This document shows, in pieces, positions 45,316 through 53,548 of a stretch of DNA of 64,000 nt. The notes under the pieces are model-generated. The model was not told the DNA's origin. It did no database searches and saw only the letters and a program-made list of their open reading frames with translations. A program made the position numbers and the translations under genes. Source of the stretch: Streptomyces sp. SAI-127 (GTDB lineage: Bacteria > Actinomycetota > Actinomycetes > Streptomycetales > Streptomycetaceae); NCBI RefSeq assembly GCF_029894425.1, contig NZ_JARXYJ010000001.1:2046001-2110000 (forward strand), read 5' to 3'. Positions within the stretch are counted from its first letter, which is position 1, and every line of letters begins with the position of its first letter.

Positions 45316-46779
45316 ATGGAGATCAACAACCTGACCCCGGCCGAACTGCGGGTGTGGCGTGCCTTCCCGAAGGGCGAGGCCGTGGACTTCCGTACGGCCG
45401 GGGACGAAGACGTGGCGGACGGCGCCGAGTGGGGTGCCGAACGCACGGTCCGGGCCTCCGTGTTGCGGGCGCTGATGCTCAACGGACCACAGGAGGACGG
45501 GGAGATACCCGCCCTCAAACTGGCGGGCGCCCGGATCACCGGTGTGCTCGGGCTCCAGTACGGGACGGTCGACCACGCCGTACGCCTCAGCCACTGCCAC
45601 TTCGACGACGCACCGCTGCTGTACGGCTGCCGGCTGCGCCAGTTGAACCTCAGCAACTCCGTGCTGCCCGCACTGACCGCCGCGACCCTGCGCGTGGACG
45701 CCGTGCTGCGGCTGACGGACTGCAAGGTGAACGGCCCGGTGCGGCTGGGCGGGGCACAGATCGCCGGAGCGCTGTTCATGGACCGCGCCGAGATCACCGC
45801 GGTCGACGCCGGCGAACCCGCGCTCCAGCTCAACCACATGAGCATCGGCGACGACCTGTGGGCGCCGGGCCTGCGCGCCCACGGCGAGGTCCGCCTCAAC
45901 GGCGCCACCGTGGCCGGTTCCGTCAACCTCAACGACGCCCGGCTCAGCCACCCCGGCGACATCGTCCTCGACGCGCAGACCCTCGTCGTGGAGGGCGACG
46001 TCCATCTGCGCCGGGTGCACACCTTCGGCTGGATCGGTCTGCGGGGCGCTCGGATCGCGGGCCGGCTCGACTTCTCGTACGCGCACCTGTCGAACCCGGG
46101 CGACGCGGCGCTCAGGGCGAACAGTTCCACCATCGGGGAGCTCTGGCTGCGCAAGGGGCCGCGCATTCAAGGCACCCTCAGCCTGCGCCGCGCCCAGATC
46201 GACGACCTGTTCCTGGAACCCGAGGTGGTGCCGGAGGAGGTCCAGTTCAACAAGCTCGTCTACACCTCGCTCACCCCCCAGGAGCCCGCCGAGCGCCGCC
46301 TGCCGATGCTGGAGCGGGACCGCGAGGGCTATGTCCCGCACGCCTACGAGCAGTTGACCGCCGCCTACCGCCGTATCGGCGACGACCGCGCCGCACGACT
46401 GGTCCAGCTCGCCAAGCAGCGCCGCCACCGCGCCACCCTCGCCTGGTACGGGCGCCTGTGGGGGCACGTCCAGGACGCCACCGTCGGCTACGGCTTCCAC
46501 CCCCTGCGGGCCTGCGTCTGGCTGGTCTCCCTGCTTGCCATCGGCACGGTCGCCTACAGCCTCCACCACCCGCCACCGCTCAAGGCGGACGAGGCCCCGC
46601 GCTTCAACGCGCTGTTCTACACCCTCGACCTGCTGCTGCCGGTGATCTCCTTCGGCCAGGAGGGCGCCTTCGCTCCGCAGGGGTGGTATCAGTCGCTGTC
46701 GTACGCGCTGGTCATCGCGGGCTGGATCCTGGCGACGACGGTCTTCGCCGGTGTGACGCGGACCGTCAACCGCCAGTGA
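45316..46779 (+). CDS. beta-helix membrane protein of unknown function
   Basis: 487 residues from ATG 45316 (GGAGAG upstream). Residues about 50-300 are a run of 20-25-residue repeats with alternating small/hydrophobic positions (ARITGVLGLQY, AQIAGALFMDRAEI, ATVAGSVNLNDARL, ARIAGRLDFSYAHL, IQGTLSLRRAQI), predicted to stack as a right-handed beta-helix like pentapeptide-repeat proteins. A basic helical linker (DDRAARLVQLAKQRRHRATLAWY) leads to two C-terminal membrane segments (about 400-420 and 460-480). Similar proteins are annotated in streptomycetes as membrane-associated oxidoreductases, but I see no redox cofactor motif. Confidence 0.7.
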   Translation: MEINNLTPAELRVWRAFPKGEAVDFRTAGDEDVADGAEWGAERTVRASVLRALMLNGPQEDGEIPALKLAGARITGVLGLQYGTVDHAVRLSHCHFDDAPLLYGCRLRQLNLSNSVLPALTAATLRVDAVLRLTDCKVNGPVRLGGAQIAGALFMDRAEITAVDAGEPALQLNHMSIGDDLWAPGLRAHGEVRLNGATVAGSVNLNDARLSHPGDIVLDAQTLVVEGDVHLRRVHTFGWIGLRGARIAGRLDFSYAHLSNPGDAALRANSSTIGELWLRKGPRIQGTLSLRRAQIDDLFLEPEVVPEEVQFNKLVYTSLTPQEPAERRLPMLERDREGYVPHAYEQLTAAYRRIGDDRAARLVQLAKQRRHRATLAWYGRLWGHVQDATVGYGFHPLRACVWLVSLLAIGTVAYSLHHPPPLKADEAPRFNALFYTLDLLLPVISFGQEGAFAPQGWYQSLSYALVIAGWILATTVFAGVTRTVNRQ

Positions 46780-46786
46780 TCCCGGG

Positions 46787-47662
46787 TTACTTGGGGGCGC
46801 CGACCACGCCCGCCAGTTCCGCGATGTCCCCGAGCATCCGCGCCGCGTCCGGCTCCCGCCCGGTGAACAGCCGGAACGCGTCCGCGGCCTGGAAGACGGC
46901 CATGCCGCCGCCGTCCAGAGTGGCGCAGCCGAGCGCACGGGCGGTCCGCAGCAGCTCCGTCTCCAGCGGGCGGTAGACCACCTCGGCGACCCACAGCTCG
47001 GGGCGGAGCAGGTCGGCAGGGAACGGCAGACCGGGGTGGGCGGCCATGCCGGTAGGAGTGGCGTGCACGATGCCGTCGGCGTCGGCGAGCAGCCGCGGCA
47101 GCCGGTCGGGGGCGGCCGCGGCCGCCCGGCCCTCGCCGAAGTGCCGGTTCAGCGACGCGGCGAGATCCGCGGCCCGGTCGGCGAGCGCGTCGACGACGGT
47201 GACCCGCCCGGCGCCCAGGGTGAGCATGGCGTGCGCGACGGCCGCCCCCGCACCGCCCGCCCCCAGTTGCACGACCCGTTCGAGCGGCACGTCGGGCAGC
47301 CCGCGCGCGAAGGACGCCGCGAAACCGGTGACGTCGGTGTTGTGGCCGGTGGCCCGGCCGTTCTCGAAGACCACGGTGTTGACCGCGCCGAGCGCCTCGG
47401 CCTGCGGGGCGAGCGCGTCCAGGTGGCCGATGACCAGCTGCTTGCACGGGTGGGTGATGTTCAGCCCGTCGAAGCCCAGGTCACGGGCGGCCCGCACCAG
47501 ATCGCCGACCGCCTCGGGGCGCACCCCGAGCACGTCGATGTCGACGAGCCGGTACACATAACGCAGGCCCTGCCGGTCCGCCTCCCGCTCGTGCAGCGCC
47601 GGGCTCAGCGAGGGGCCGATGCCGGCGCCGATCAGTCCGACGAGAAACGAGTCCTTGGCCAC
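46787..47662 (-). CDS. shikimate/quinate dehydrogenase (AroE-like)
   Basis: 291 residues from GTG 47662 (AGGAGG upstream). GPSLSPALHE, DGLNITHPCKQLV (catalytic Lys replaced by the family-standard Lys/Asp pair in context GHNTDVTGF), and cofactor loop QLGAGGAGAAVAHAML. The residue following the second strand is Asp (VVDALADRA), which favours NAD over NADP and fits a catabolic quinate/shikimate role rather than aromatic biosynthesis. It is divergent from a TetR regulator that is followed by an MHS-type transporter. Confidence 0.87.
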   Translation of the reverse strand: MAKDSFLVGLIGAGIGPSLSPALHEREADRQGLRYVYRLVDIDVLGVRPEAVGDLVRAARDLGFDGLNITHPCKQLVIGHLDALAPQAEALGAVNTVVFENGRATGHNTDVTGFAASFARGLPDVPLERVVQLGAGGAGAAVAHAMLTLGAGRVTVVDALADRAADLAASLNRHFGEGRAAAAAPDRLPRLLADADGIVHATPTGMAAHPGLPFPADLLRPELWVAEVVYRPLETELLRTARALGCATLDGGGMAVFQAADAFRLFTGREPDAARMLGDIAELAGVVGAPK

Positions 47663-47682
47663 GCGGACCTCCTGAGACGAGC

Positions 47683-47706
47683 CTAATGTACGAACCAGTA
47701 CGTTAG
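47683..47706. promoter_or_regulatory. candidate TetR operator 1
   Basis: CTAATGTAC and GTACGTTAG form an inverted repeat, 8 of 9 bases matching, with six bases between. It sits 21 bp before the AroE-like start in the divergent AroE-TetR space. It shares the outer CTAA-N16-TTAG layout with the site at 48521-48544. Confidence 0.6.
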
Positions 47707-47791
47707 CTATATCAGCCGGACTGCCGCCGGGGAAGACTCGGGCCGCGCCTTCTAGAATCTGCGGCACCGGCCGCACTCCCGAAGGAACCCG

Positions 47792-48457
47792 ATGACCAGC
47801 GTCGACGAACCGGCACGACCAGGCGAGCGGATCCGCGACGCCGCCCGCACCCGGGCCGAGATCCTCGACGTGGCGACCCAGGAGTTCGCGCGGGCCGGCT
47901 ACGACGGCGCCCGTGTCGACGAGATCGCCGCCCGCACCCGCACCACCAAGCGGATGATCTACTACTACTTCGGCGGCAAGCAGCAGCTGTTCACGGCCGT
48001 CCTGGAGCGGGCGTACGGCGTGATCCGCGAGGCCGAGCAGGAGCTGGACGTCGAGCACCTGGACCCGGTCGCGGCAATCCGGCGCCTGGCCGAGGTGACC
48101 TTCGACCACCACGAGCAGCACCCGGACTTCATCCGTCTGGTCAGCATCGAGAACATCCACGGGGCCGAGCACATCGCCGCCTCCGAGAAGCTGGGGAAGA
48201 TCGGCTCGCCCGCGCTCGACGTGATCCGCCGCATCCTGGCATCGGGGCAGGAGTCCGGGCTGTTCACCGCCGACGTGGACGCGGTCGACCTGCACGCGAT
48301 GATCAGTTCGTTCTGCTTCTTCCGGGTCGCCAACCGGCACACCTTCGGCGCCCTGTTCGGGCGTGACCTGGTCGCCGCCGAGCAACGGGAGCACTACCGG
48401 ACCATGTTGGGAGACATGGTGATCGCCTACCTGACGGCGGACCGCGCGGCGGACTGA
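47792..48457 (+). CDS. TetR-family transcriptional regulator
   Basis: 221 residues. N-terminal helix-turn-helix (ILDVATQEFARAGYDGARVDEIAARTRTTKRMIYYYFGGKQQLFTAVLE, about 25-75) and a helical effector domain of the TetR_C subtype seen beside aromatic-acid genes. It likely represses the divergent dehydrogenase and the downstream transporter; both upstream regions carry similar inverted repeats. Confidence 0.92.
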   Translation: MTSVDEPARPGERIRDAARTRAEILDVATQEFARAGYDGARVDEIAARTRTTKRMIYYYFGGKQQLFTAVLERAYGVIREAEQELDVEHLDPVAAIRRLAEVTFDHHEQHPDFIRLVSIENIHGAEHIAASEKLGKIGSPALDVIRRILASGQESGLFTADVDAVDLHAMISSFCFFRVANRHTFGALFGRDLVAAEQREHYRTMLGDMVIAYLTADRAAD

Positions 48458-48520
48458 CCCGGCACGTCCCGACCCCTTGACACCCGGGATGCGCGGGCGC
48501 ACCATCCTCGGCAACCGCTA

Positions 48521-48552
48521 CTAACTATCCAGTGGGTTAATTAGCTGGATAG
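48521..48552. promoter_or_regulatory. candidate TetR operator 2, upstream of transporter
   Basis: Two overlapping symmetric elements: CTAA-N16-TTAG (48521-48544) and a perfect CTATCCAG-N12-CTGGATAG (48525-48552). They lie 30-60 bp before the transporter start in an AT-rich patch, where they would block or overlap the promoter. Confidence 0.6.
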
Positions 48553-48581
48553 CTCCCGGAGTCCCCCCGAAGGAGCAACCC

Positions 48582-49922
48582 GTGTCCGTCCCCGCCGAAG
48601 CCGTCGGGCAACCGAAAAAGGCGGCGACCGCCGCCTGGATCGGCAGCGCCCTGGAGTACTACGACTTCTTCATCTACGGCAGTGCCGCAGCCCTGATCTT
48701 CCCGAAGGTGTTCTTCGACGAGTCCGACCCGGCCACCGCGACCCTGCTGTCGCTGGCCACGTTCGGTGTCGCCTACGCGGCCCGGCCGGTCGGCGCGCTC
48801 TTCCTCGGGCATTTCGGCGACCGGGTCGGCCGTAAGAAGATCATGGTCTTCACGCTGATTCTGATGGGCCTGTCGACGTTCCTCATCGGCTGTCTGCCGA
48901 GCCGCCACCAGGTCGGCACCCTCGCCCCGGTCCTGCTGGTCCTGTGCCGCGTCCTGCAGGGCATCTCGGCGGCCGGCGAGCAGGCCAGCGCCAACTCCAT
49001 GAGCCTGGAGCACGCGCCGGCGCACCGCCGGGGCTTCTTCACGAGCTTCACGCTCAGCGGCACACAGGGCGGGCAGCTGCTCGCCACCCTGGTCTTCCTG
49101 CCGGTCGCCGCGCTGCCCGAGGACCAGTTGCTGTCCTGGGGCTGGCGGGTGCCGTTCTGGCTGAGCGTGGCGGTCGCCGTGGTCGGCTTCGTCATCCGCC
49201 GCAAGCTGGACGAGACACCGGCGTTCGAGCAGCAGGCCGCCTCCGAGGGCGTCCCGAAGCTTCCGCTGGTGGTACTGCTGCGGGAGCACTGGGCGGATGT
49301 GCTCCGGGTGATCGGGGGCGCGCTGATCGCCTCGGTCTCCACGATCTTCACGGTGTGGGCGCTGGCGTACGCGACGAGCGACGCGGTCGGGATGAGCCGT
49401 TCCTCGATGCTGTGGGTGGGCGCGCTGGCCAACCTCGTCGCGCTCGCCGCGATCCCCCTGTGGGCCACGCTGTCGGACCGCATCGGCCGGCGGCCGGTCT
49501 TCCTGATCGGCGCGGCGGGCAGCGCGGTGACGATGTTCCTCTACCTCTGGGCGATCTCCACGGGCAACTACCCGCTGACGCTGCTGCTCGGCATCGTCGC
49601 CTTCGGCGTCGTCTACAGCGCGGCGAACGGGGTCTGGCCGTCCTTCTACGGCGAGATGTTCTCCACCAGGGTCCGGCTGTCGGGCATGGCGATCGGCACG
49701 CAGATCGGTTTCGCCGTGGCCGGCTTCGCGGTCACCTTCGCGGCACAGATCGCGGGCCCCGACGGCACCGACTGGTCCTCGGTGGCCCTGTTCACCGCGG
49801 CCCTGTGCGTCCCCCCGCTGATCGCCGCCCTGACCGCCCGCGAGACCCACAAGGTCCCCACGGAGGACCTCGGCTCCCGCACCCCCCGGGAGGCGCCCCG
49901 CCCGGAGAAGGTGACGGCCTGA
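48582..49922 (+). CDS. MHS-family MFS transporter (shikimate/aromatic acid symporter-like)
   Basis: 446 residues from GTG 48582 (AGGAG upstream), twelve membrane segments. WIGSALEYYDFFIYGSAAALIF, RPVGALFLGHFGDRVGRKK and QGISAAGEQASA are metabolite:H+ symporter signatures as in ShiA, KgtP and ProP. With an AroE-type dehydrogenase next door, a hydroaromatic acid such as shikimate or quinate is the likely cargo. Confidence 0.9.
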   Translation: MSVPAEAVGQPKKAATAAWIGSALEYYDFFIYGSAAALIFPKVFFDESDPATATLLSLATFGVAYAARPVGALFLGHFGDRVGRKKIMVFTLILMGLSTFLIGCLPSRHQVGTLAPVLLVLCRVLQGISAAGEQASANSMSLEHAPAHRRGFFTSFTLSGTQGGQLLATLVFLPVAALPEDQLLSWGWRVPFWLSVAVAVVGFVIRRKLDETPAFEQQAASEGVPKLPLVVLLREHWADVLRVIGGALIASVSTIFTVWALAYATSDAVGMSRSSMLWVGALANLVALAAIPLWATLSDRIGRRPVFLIGAAGSAVTMFLYLWAISTGNYPLTLLLGIVAFGVVYSAANGVWPSFYGEMFSTRVRLSGMAIGTQIGFAVAGFAVTFAAQIAGPDGTDWSSVALFTAALCVPPLIAALTARETHKVPTEDLGSRTPREAPRPEKVTA

Positions 49923-49949
49923 CCCTCCCCACTCCGCTCCCCCCCAAGT

Positions 49950-49985
49950 CGAGCCCCCGGGCGCCCTGCCGGCACCGGGGGCTCG
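49950..49985. terminator. bidirectional terminator hairpin
   Basis: CGAGCCCCCGG and CCGGGGGCTCG, perfect 11-bp stem with a 14-base loop, between the convergent transporter and VOC genes. Confidence 0.8.
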
Positions 49986-50006
49986 GGCCTGCCCGGCTCC
50001 CCACGC

Positions 50007-50417
50007 CTACGCGTTCGACCAGCCCCGCGTGCACAGCACCAGCCGGTACCCGTCCGGGTCCTCCACCGTGACGCCCCACTCGTTCCAGTACGGGTTCGGC
50101 GACAGCACCCGTTTGCCGCCGTGGGCCTCGAGGCGGGCCACGAGATCCTCCGGCACGGGCCCGTCGACGTAGATCACCAACAGGTCCTCCTCGGTGGGGC
50201 GGGGTTCGACCGGGTGGCCCTGTTCATGGACGAGTTCCAGGTGCCAGCCGGCGTCCGGCCACCCGAGCATCAGCAGGTCGTGCTCGCCGGGTTCGGGGCC
50301 GCCCTCGGCGCGCCACACGACACCCAGGCCGAGCCCCTCGGCCCAGAACCGCTCGGCGGCGGCCAGGTCCCGGGACGGGCGGGCGATACGGATGTGACTG
50401 CGGCCGTTGACGGGCAC
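50007..50417 (-). CDS. VOC-superfamily protein
   Basis: 136 residues from GTG 50417. HIRIARPSRDLAAAERFWAEGLGLGVVW and VEDPDGYRLVLCTRGW are the two VOC units. Substrate unknown; the third VOC gene of the window, not closely similar to the other two by eye. The 126 bp upstream hold no recognisable gene. Confidence 0.8.
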   Translation of the reverse strand: MPVNGRSHIRIARPSRDLAAAERFWAEGLGLGVVWRAEGGPEPGEHDLLMLGWPDAGWHLELVHEQGHPVEPRPTEEDLLVIYVDGPVPEDLVARLEAHGGKRVLSPNPYWNEWGVTVEDPDGYRLVLCTRGWSNA

Positions 50418-50543
50418 GGTGACCTCTTCCCCTCGGTGTGCCGGTCAGCGTAGGCAGCCACAGATCACCGGCGCATCGGCCATGCGCCCTGCTCCCCGAG
50501 TCGTAGGACCTCTCCCGCCGGGGTGCGCGAAGCGTCCCCTCGG

Positions 50544-50993
50544 TCAGTCGCGAGCCGTCCGGGCCGGAATCCCGTAGGCCCGCTCCACCCGCAACCGCAG
50601 CACCAGCCGCCGGTCCCGGACCATCGCCGCGCGGTAGTCGTCCCAGTCGGGGTGTTCGCCCTGGACGTCCCGGTACAGGCGGACGAGTTCCTCGACCGTG
50701 TCGTCGTGCGGGTCGTCCGCCACGGGGGTGAGGTCGGCCGTGCCCTCGGCGACCGTGTACGCCCACCGGTCCGACGTCGTCACGTGGTACGAGGCGCGGG
50801 GGTCACGGCGCAGGTTGCGGGTCTTGGCGCGGTCGTCGGTGAGCGAGACCCGGATGATCCGCTCGTCGGGGTAGTAGGCGTGCCTGACGTTCGACAGCTG
50901 GGGCCGGCCGTCGCGCTTGAGGGTGATCAGCACCCCGCCGTGGCCCTCCGAGAGCAGCCGGAGCAGTGCGTCCTGCGTCGCGTCCTGAGTCAT
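50544..50993 (-). CDS. PPOX-class F420/FMN-dependent oxidoreductase
   Basis: 149 residues with a split beta-barrel: GHGGVLITLKRDGRPQLSNVRHAYY, DRAKTRNLRRDPRASYHV and VAEGTADLTPV are typical of the pyridoxamine-oxidase-like F420-binding enzymes of actinobacteria. Substrate unknown. It is divergent from the serine hydrolase gene across 158 bp. Confidence 0.87.
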   Translation of the reverse strand: MTQDATQDALLRLLSEGHGGVLITLKRDGRPQLSNVRHAYYPDERIIRVSLTDDRAKTRNLRRDPRASYHVTTSDRWAYTVAEGTADLTPVADDPHDDTVEELVRLYRDVQGEHPDWDDYRAAMVRDRRLVLRLRVERAYGIPARTARD

Positions 50994-51151
50994 ACCACGA
51001 TCAACCGGCCCGGCCGCACCCGGCATTCCCGTGACCGGCGATTCCCCGCCGACCCGCGGCTCGTCGCGGTTTCCTGAGCGACGATGATGTCTGAGGTGGT
51101 CCGGGCCGGGTATATCGGTCCGCACCTCGACGGACGCGACGGAGGAATGCG

Positions 51152-52378
51152 ATGGCACAGCTTCGGCAAGAGGTCGATCCCGCTGAGGTGGGGCTGGACG
51201 GCAAGGCCCTGGACCGCCTCGACCAGCACTTCGCCCACTACGTCGACGAGGGCCGGATGCCCGGCTTCCTGGTGTCCGTCGCCCGCGGCGGACGCGTCGC
51301 CCACCTCACCGCGCACGGCCACCGTGACCTCGCGGCCGGCCTGCCGGTCGAGGCCGACACCCTGTGGCGGATCTACTCGATGACCAAACCGGTCACCTCG
51401 GTGGCCGCCCTCCTGCTGGTGGAGGAGGGACGGCTGTCGCTGGACGACCCGGTCGCCGAGTATCTGCCGGCGTTCGCGGAGCCCCGGGTCCACGTGGACG
51501 GTTCCGGCGAGAACCTCACCACCCGCCCGGCCGACGGTCCGATCCGGATCCGGCATCTGATGACCCACACCGCGGGTCTGACCTTCGCCTTCTACCACTG
51601 CCACCCGGTCGACGCCCTCTACCGCGAGGCCGGCCTGGAGTCGTCCGTGCTGCCGGGCTCGGACCTCGCCGAGACCGTCGCCGTGTACGCGAGCCTGCCG
51701 CTGCAGTTCGAGCCGGGCACGCAGTGGAACTACTCGGTGGCCTCCAACGTCCTGGGCCGGGTCATCGAGATCGTGTCCGGCCAGACCCTCGACGCCTTCT
51801 TCGCCGAGCGCGTCCTCGGGCCGCTCGGGATGACCGACGCCGGCTTCTGGGTGCCGGACGAACAGGCGCACAGGCTCTCGGAGTTGTACGGCGAGAAGGA
51901 CGACGGCACCATCGAGCCGGTCCCCGGACTGCCGCTGCGGGGCCGCCCCCGCCTGCTGTCCGGCAGCGGTGGCATGGTGGCGTCCGCGTACGACGTCCAC
52001 CGCTTCGCGGAGCTGCTGCGCCGCCGCGGCGAACTGGACGGCACCCGCCTGCTGTCCGCCGAGACGGTGGACCTGATGACCTCCAACCACCTCCCGGGCG
52101 GCGCCGACCTGCGCGCCTTCGGCGCCAAGCCCGCCCACGACGAGCCCGGCAACGACGGCGTCGGCTTCGGACTCGGCGTCTCCGTGGTGACCGACCCGGC
52201 CCGCACCCTGGCCCCTTCGAGCCTCGGGTCCTACGGCTGGAGCGGGGCGGCGTCCACGACCTTCTGGGTCGACCCGGGCCGCGATCTGACCGTGCAGTTC
52301 TTCACCCAGGTACGGCCGAAGACGCTGAAGCTGTTCCCCGACCTCAAGCGGCTCGTCCACGAGGCGGTCGTGGACTAG
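51152..52378 (+). CDS. serine hydrolase, class C beta-lactamase family
   Basis: 408 residues. SxxK is SMTK (Ser76, Lys79), the second motif YSV follows at WNYSVASN, and the third-motif region lies near SYGWSGAAST. HLMTHTAGLTFAF is characteristic. No signal peptide, so it is a cytoplasmic esterase/transesterase of the EstB/LovD type rather than a secreted beta-lactamase. ATG 51152 has GGAGGAA upstream. It is convergent with the saccharopine operon, 15 bp from its end. Confidence 0.87.
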   Translation: MAQLRQEVDPAEVGLDGKALDRLDQHFAHYVDEGRMPGFLVSVARGGRVAHLTAHGHRDLAAGLPVEADTLWRIYSMTKPVTSVAALLLVEEGRLSLDDPVAEYLPAFAEPRVHVDGSGENLTTRPADGPIRIRHLMTHTAGLTFAFYHCHPVDALYREAGLESSVLPGSDLAETVAVYASLPLQFEPGTQWNYSVASNVLGRVIEIVSGQTLDAFFAERVLGPLGMTDAGFWVPDEQAHRLSELYGEKDDGTIEPVPGLPLRGRPRLLSGSGGMVASAYDVHRFAELLRRRGELDGTRLLSAETVDLMTSNHLPGGADLRAFGAKPAHDEPGNDGVGFGLGVSVVTDPARTLAPSSLGSYGWSGAASTTFWVDPGRDLTVQFFTQVRPKTLKLFPDLKRLVHEAVVD

Positions 52379-52393
52379 GACGCCCCGGATCGC

Positions 52394-53548
52394 CTACTGA
52401 TCGACCCGGAGCGTGAAGTGGACGCCGTCGCGGGCCAGTTCGCCCAGCCACTGCTCGGACCGGGCCGCAGTCTCCGCCGCCCGGTTCAGGCCGGCCGGGA
52501 GAGAGCCGTCCAGGATGTGACCGGTGCCGAGGGCGAGAGTGCGGGAGACACAGCGGGCCATGGCGCTGTCCTCCTCGTCGCCCACCAGGTCGAGGAGGTA
52601 GCCGCCGGACCAGGTGCGGCCGTCCTTTGCGCGCACGTCGAGGGAGACGGCGAGGACGACCCGGTCGCGGTCGGCCTCCGTCGTCGGGTATCTGGCCGCC
52701 AGTTCCTGGGCCAGGGCGGCGATCCGGGTGTCGTCGCCGGTCCTCAGCTCCTCGAAGACCGGCTCCCAGGCGCGCAGCCAGCCGTCCAGCCGCAGGGTCC
52801 CGCGCACGAAGGTCCGCGGTGTCCAGGCGGCCGGCAGTCCGTACTGCTCGACGAAGGGGAGGCTGTCGCGGTTGGGGTAGACCTCGAACGTCTCACCGTC
52901 CACGACATGGCGCCGGGTCGCCTCCCAGGGGCGGTCGGCGGTGGTCGGGGTGCCGTTGTCGATGTAACGGGCGGGCGAGCGCAGGGCGTTCAGGACTCCG
53001 GCGGGGGCCCAGCTGAAGCGGTACTTGAAGTCGTTCGGGACGGCGGGGACACCGCCGCAGTAGGAGGTGAGGCTGTACGACGCCGGTGTCGCGTCGCCGA
53101 TCACACCGCGGGCCGCGGCGACGAGGCTGTGCGCGAAGAGGTGGTCGATGCCCGGGTCGAGGCCCGCCTCGGTGAGGACGACGATCCCGGCCCTCTCCGC
53201 CTGCGGCACCTGTTCGAGGACGGCGTCCGACACATAGCTGGAGCAGGCGAAGTGGGCCCTTTCGCGCGCGCAGGCGGCGAGGATCCCGGCGTGCTCGGGC
53301 GCGGGCAGCATCGACACCACGACGTCGCCGGGCGCCAGTGCGGCCACGAGCGCGGACAGCGTGTAGGCGCGCGGCTCGGCCCGTCCGGTGAGCCCCAGTG
53401 CCGCGAGGGCCTCGGCGGCACGCTCCTCGGTGCGGTGCCACAGACGGACCCGGTCGGCGGTGTCGCACAGCTCGGCCAGGCCGCTGCCGGTGGAGAGCCC
53501 GGCGCCGATCCAGTGGACGGTGCCGGTCGCGGGGACCAGGTCAGACAC
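52394..53548 (-). CDS. saccharopine dehydrogenase, LYS9-like (L-glutamate-forming type)
   Basis: 384 residues from GTG 53548, which overlaps the upstream gene by eight bases. HWIGAGLSTGSGLAEL is the Rossmann loop; AGIVVLTEAGLDPGIDHLFAH is a LYS9 signature, and SYCGGVPAVPNDFKYRFSW is the C-terminal domain motif. LYS9 enzymes interconvert saccharopine with glutamate plus aminoadipate semialdehyde. Last gene of the operon. Some homologues reduce other substrates, so the family rather than the exact reaction is certain. Confidence 0.85.
   Translation of the reverse strand: MSDLVPATGTVHWIGAGLSTGSGLAELCDTADRVRLWHRTEERAAEALAALGLTGRAEPRAYTLSALVAALAPGDVVVSMLPAPEHAGILAACARERAHFACSSYVSDAVLEQVPQAERAGIVVLTEAGLDPGIDHLFAHSLVAAARGVIGDATPASYSLTSYCGGVPAVPNDFKYRFSWAPAGVLNALRSPARYIDNGTPTTADRPWEATRRHVVDGETFEVYPNRDSLPFVEQYGLPAAWTPRTFVRGTLRLDGWLRAWEPVFEELRTGDDTRIAALAQELAARYPTTEADRDRVVLAVSLDVRAKDGRTWSGGYLLDLVGDEEDSAMARCVSRTLALGTGHILDGSLPAGLNRAAETAARSEQWLGELARDGVHFTLRVDQ

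Noticed and set aside
46787..47662. Housekeeping aroE of the shikimate pathway
   Set aside because: The NAD-type Asp after the second strand, the divergent TetR gene and the MHS transporter fit a catabolic shikimate/quinate dehydrogenase better.
51152..52378. Secreted class C beta-lactamase (antibiotic resistance)
   Set aside because: SxxK is present but there is no signal peptide, and the sequence matches esterase/transesterase relatives better than AmpC.
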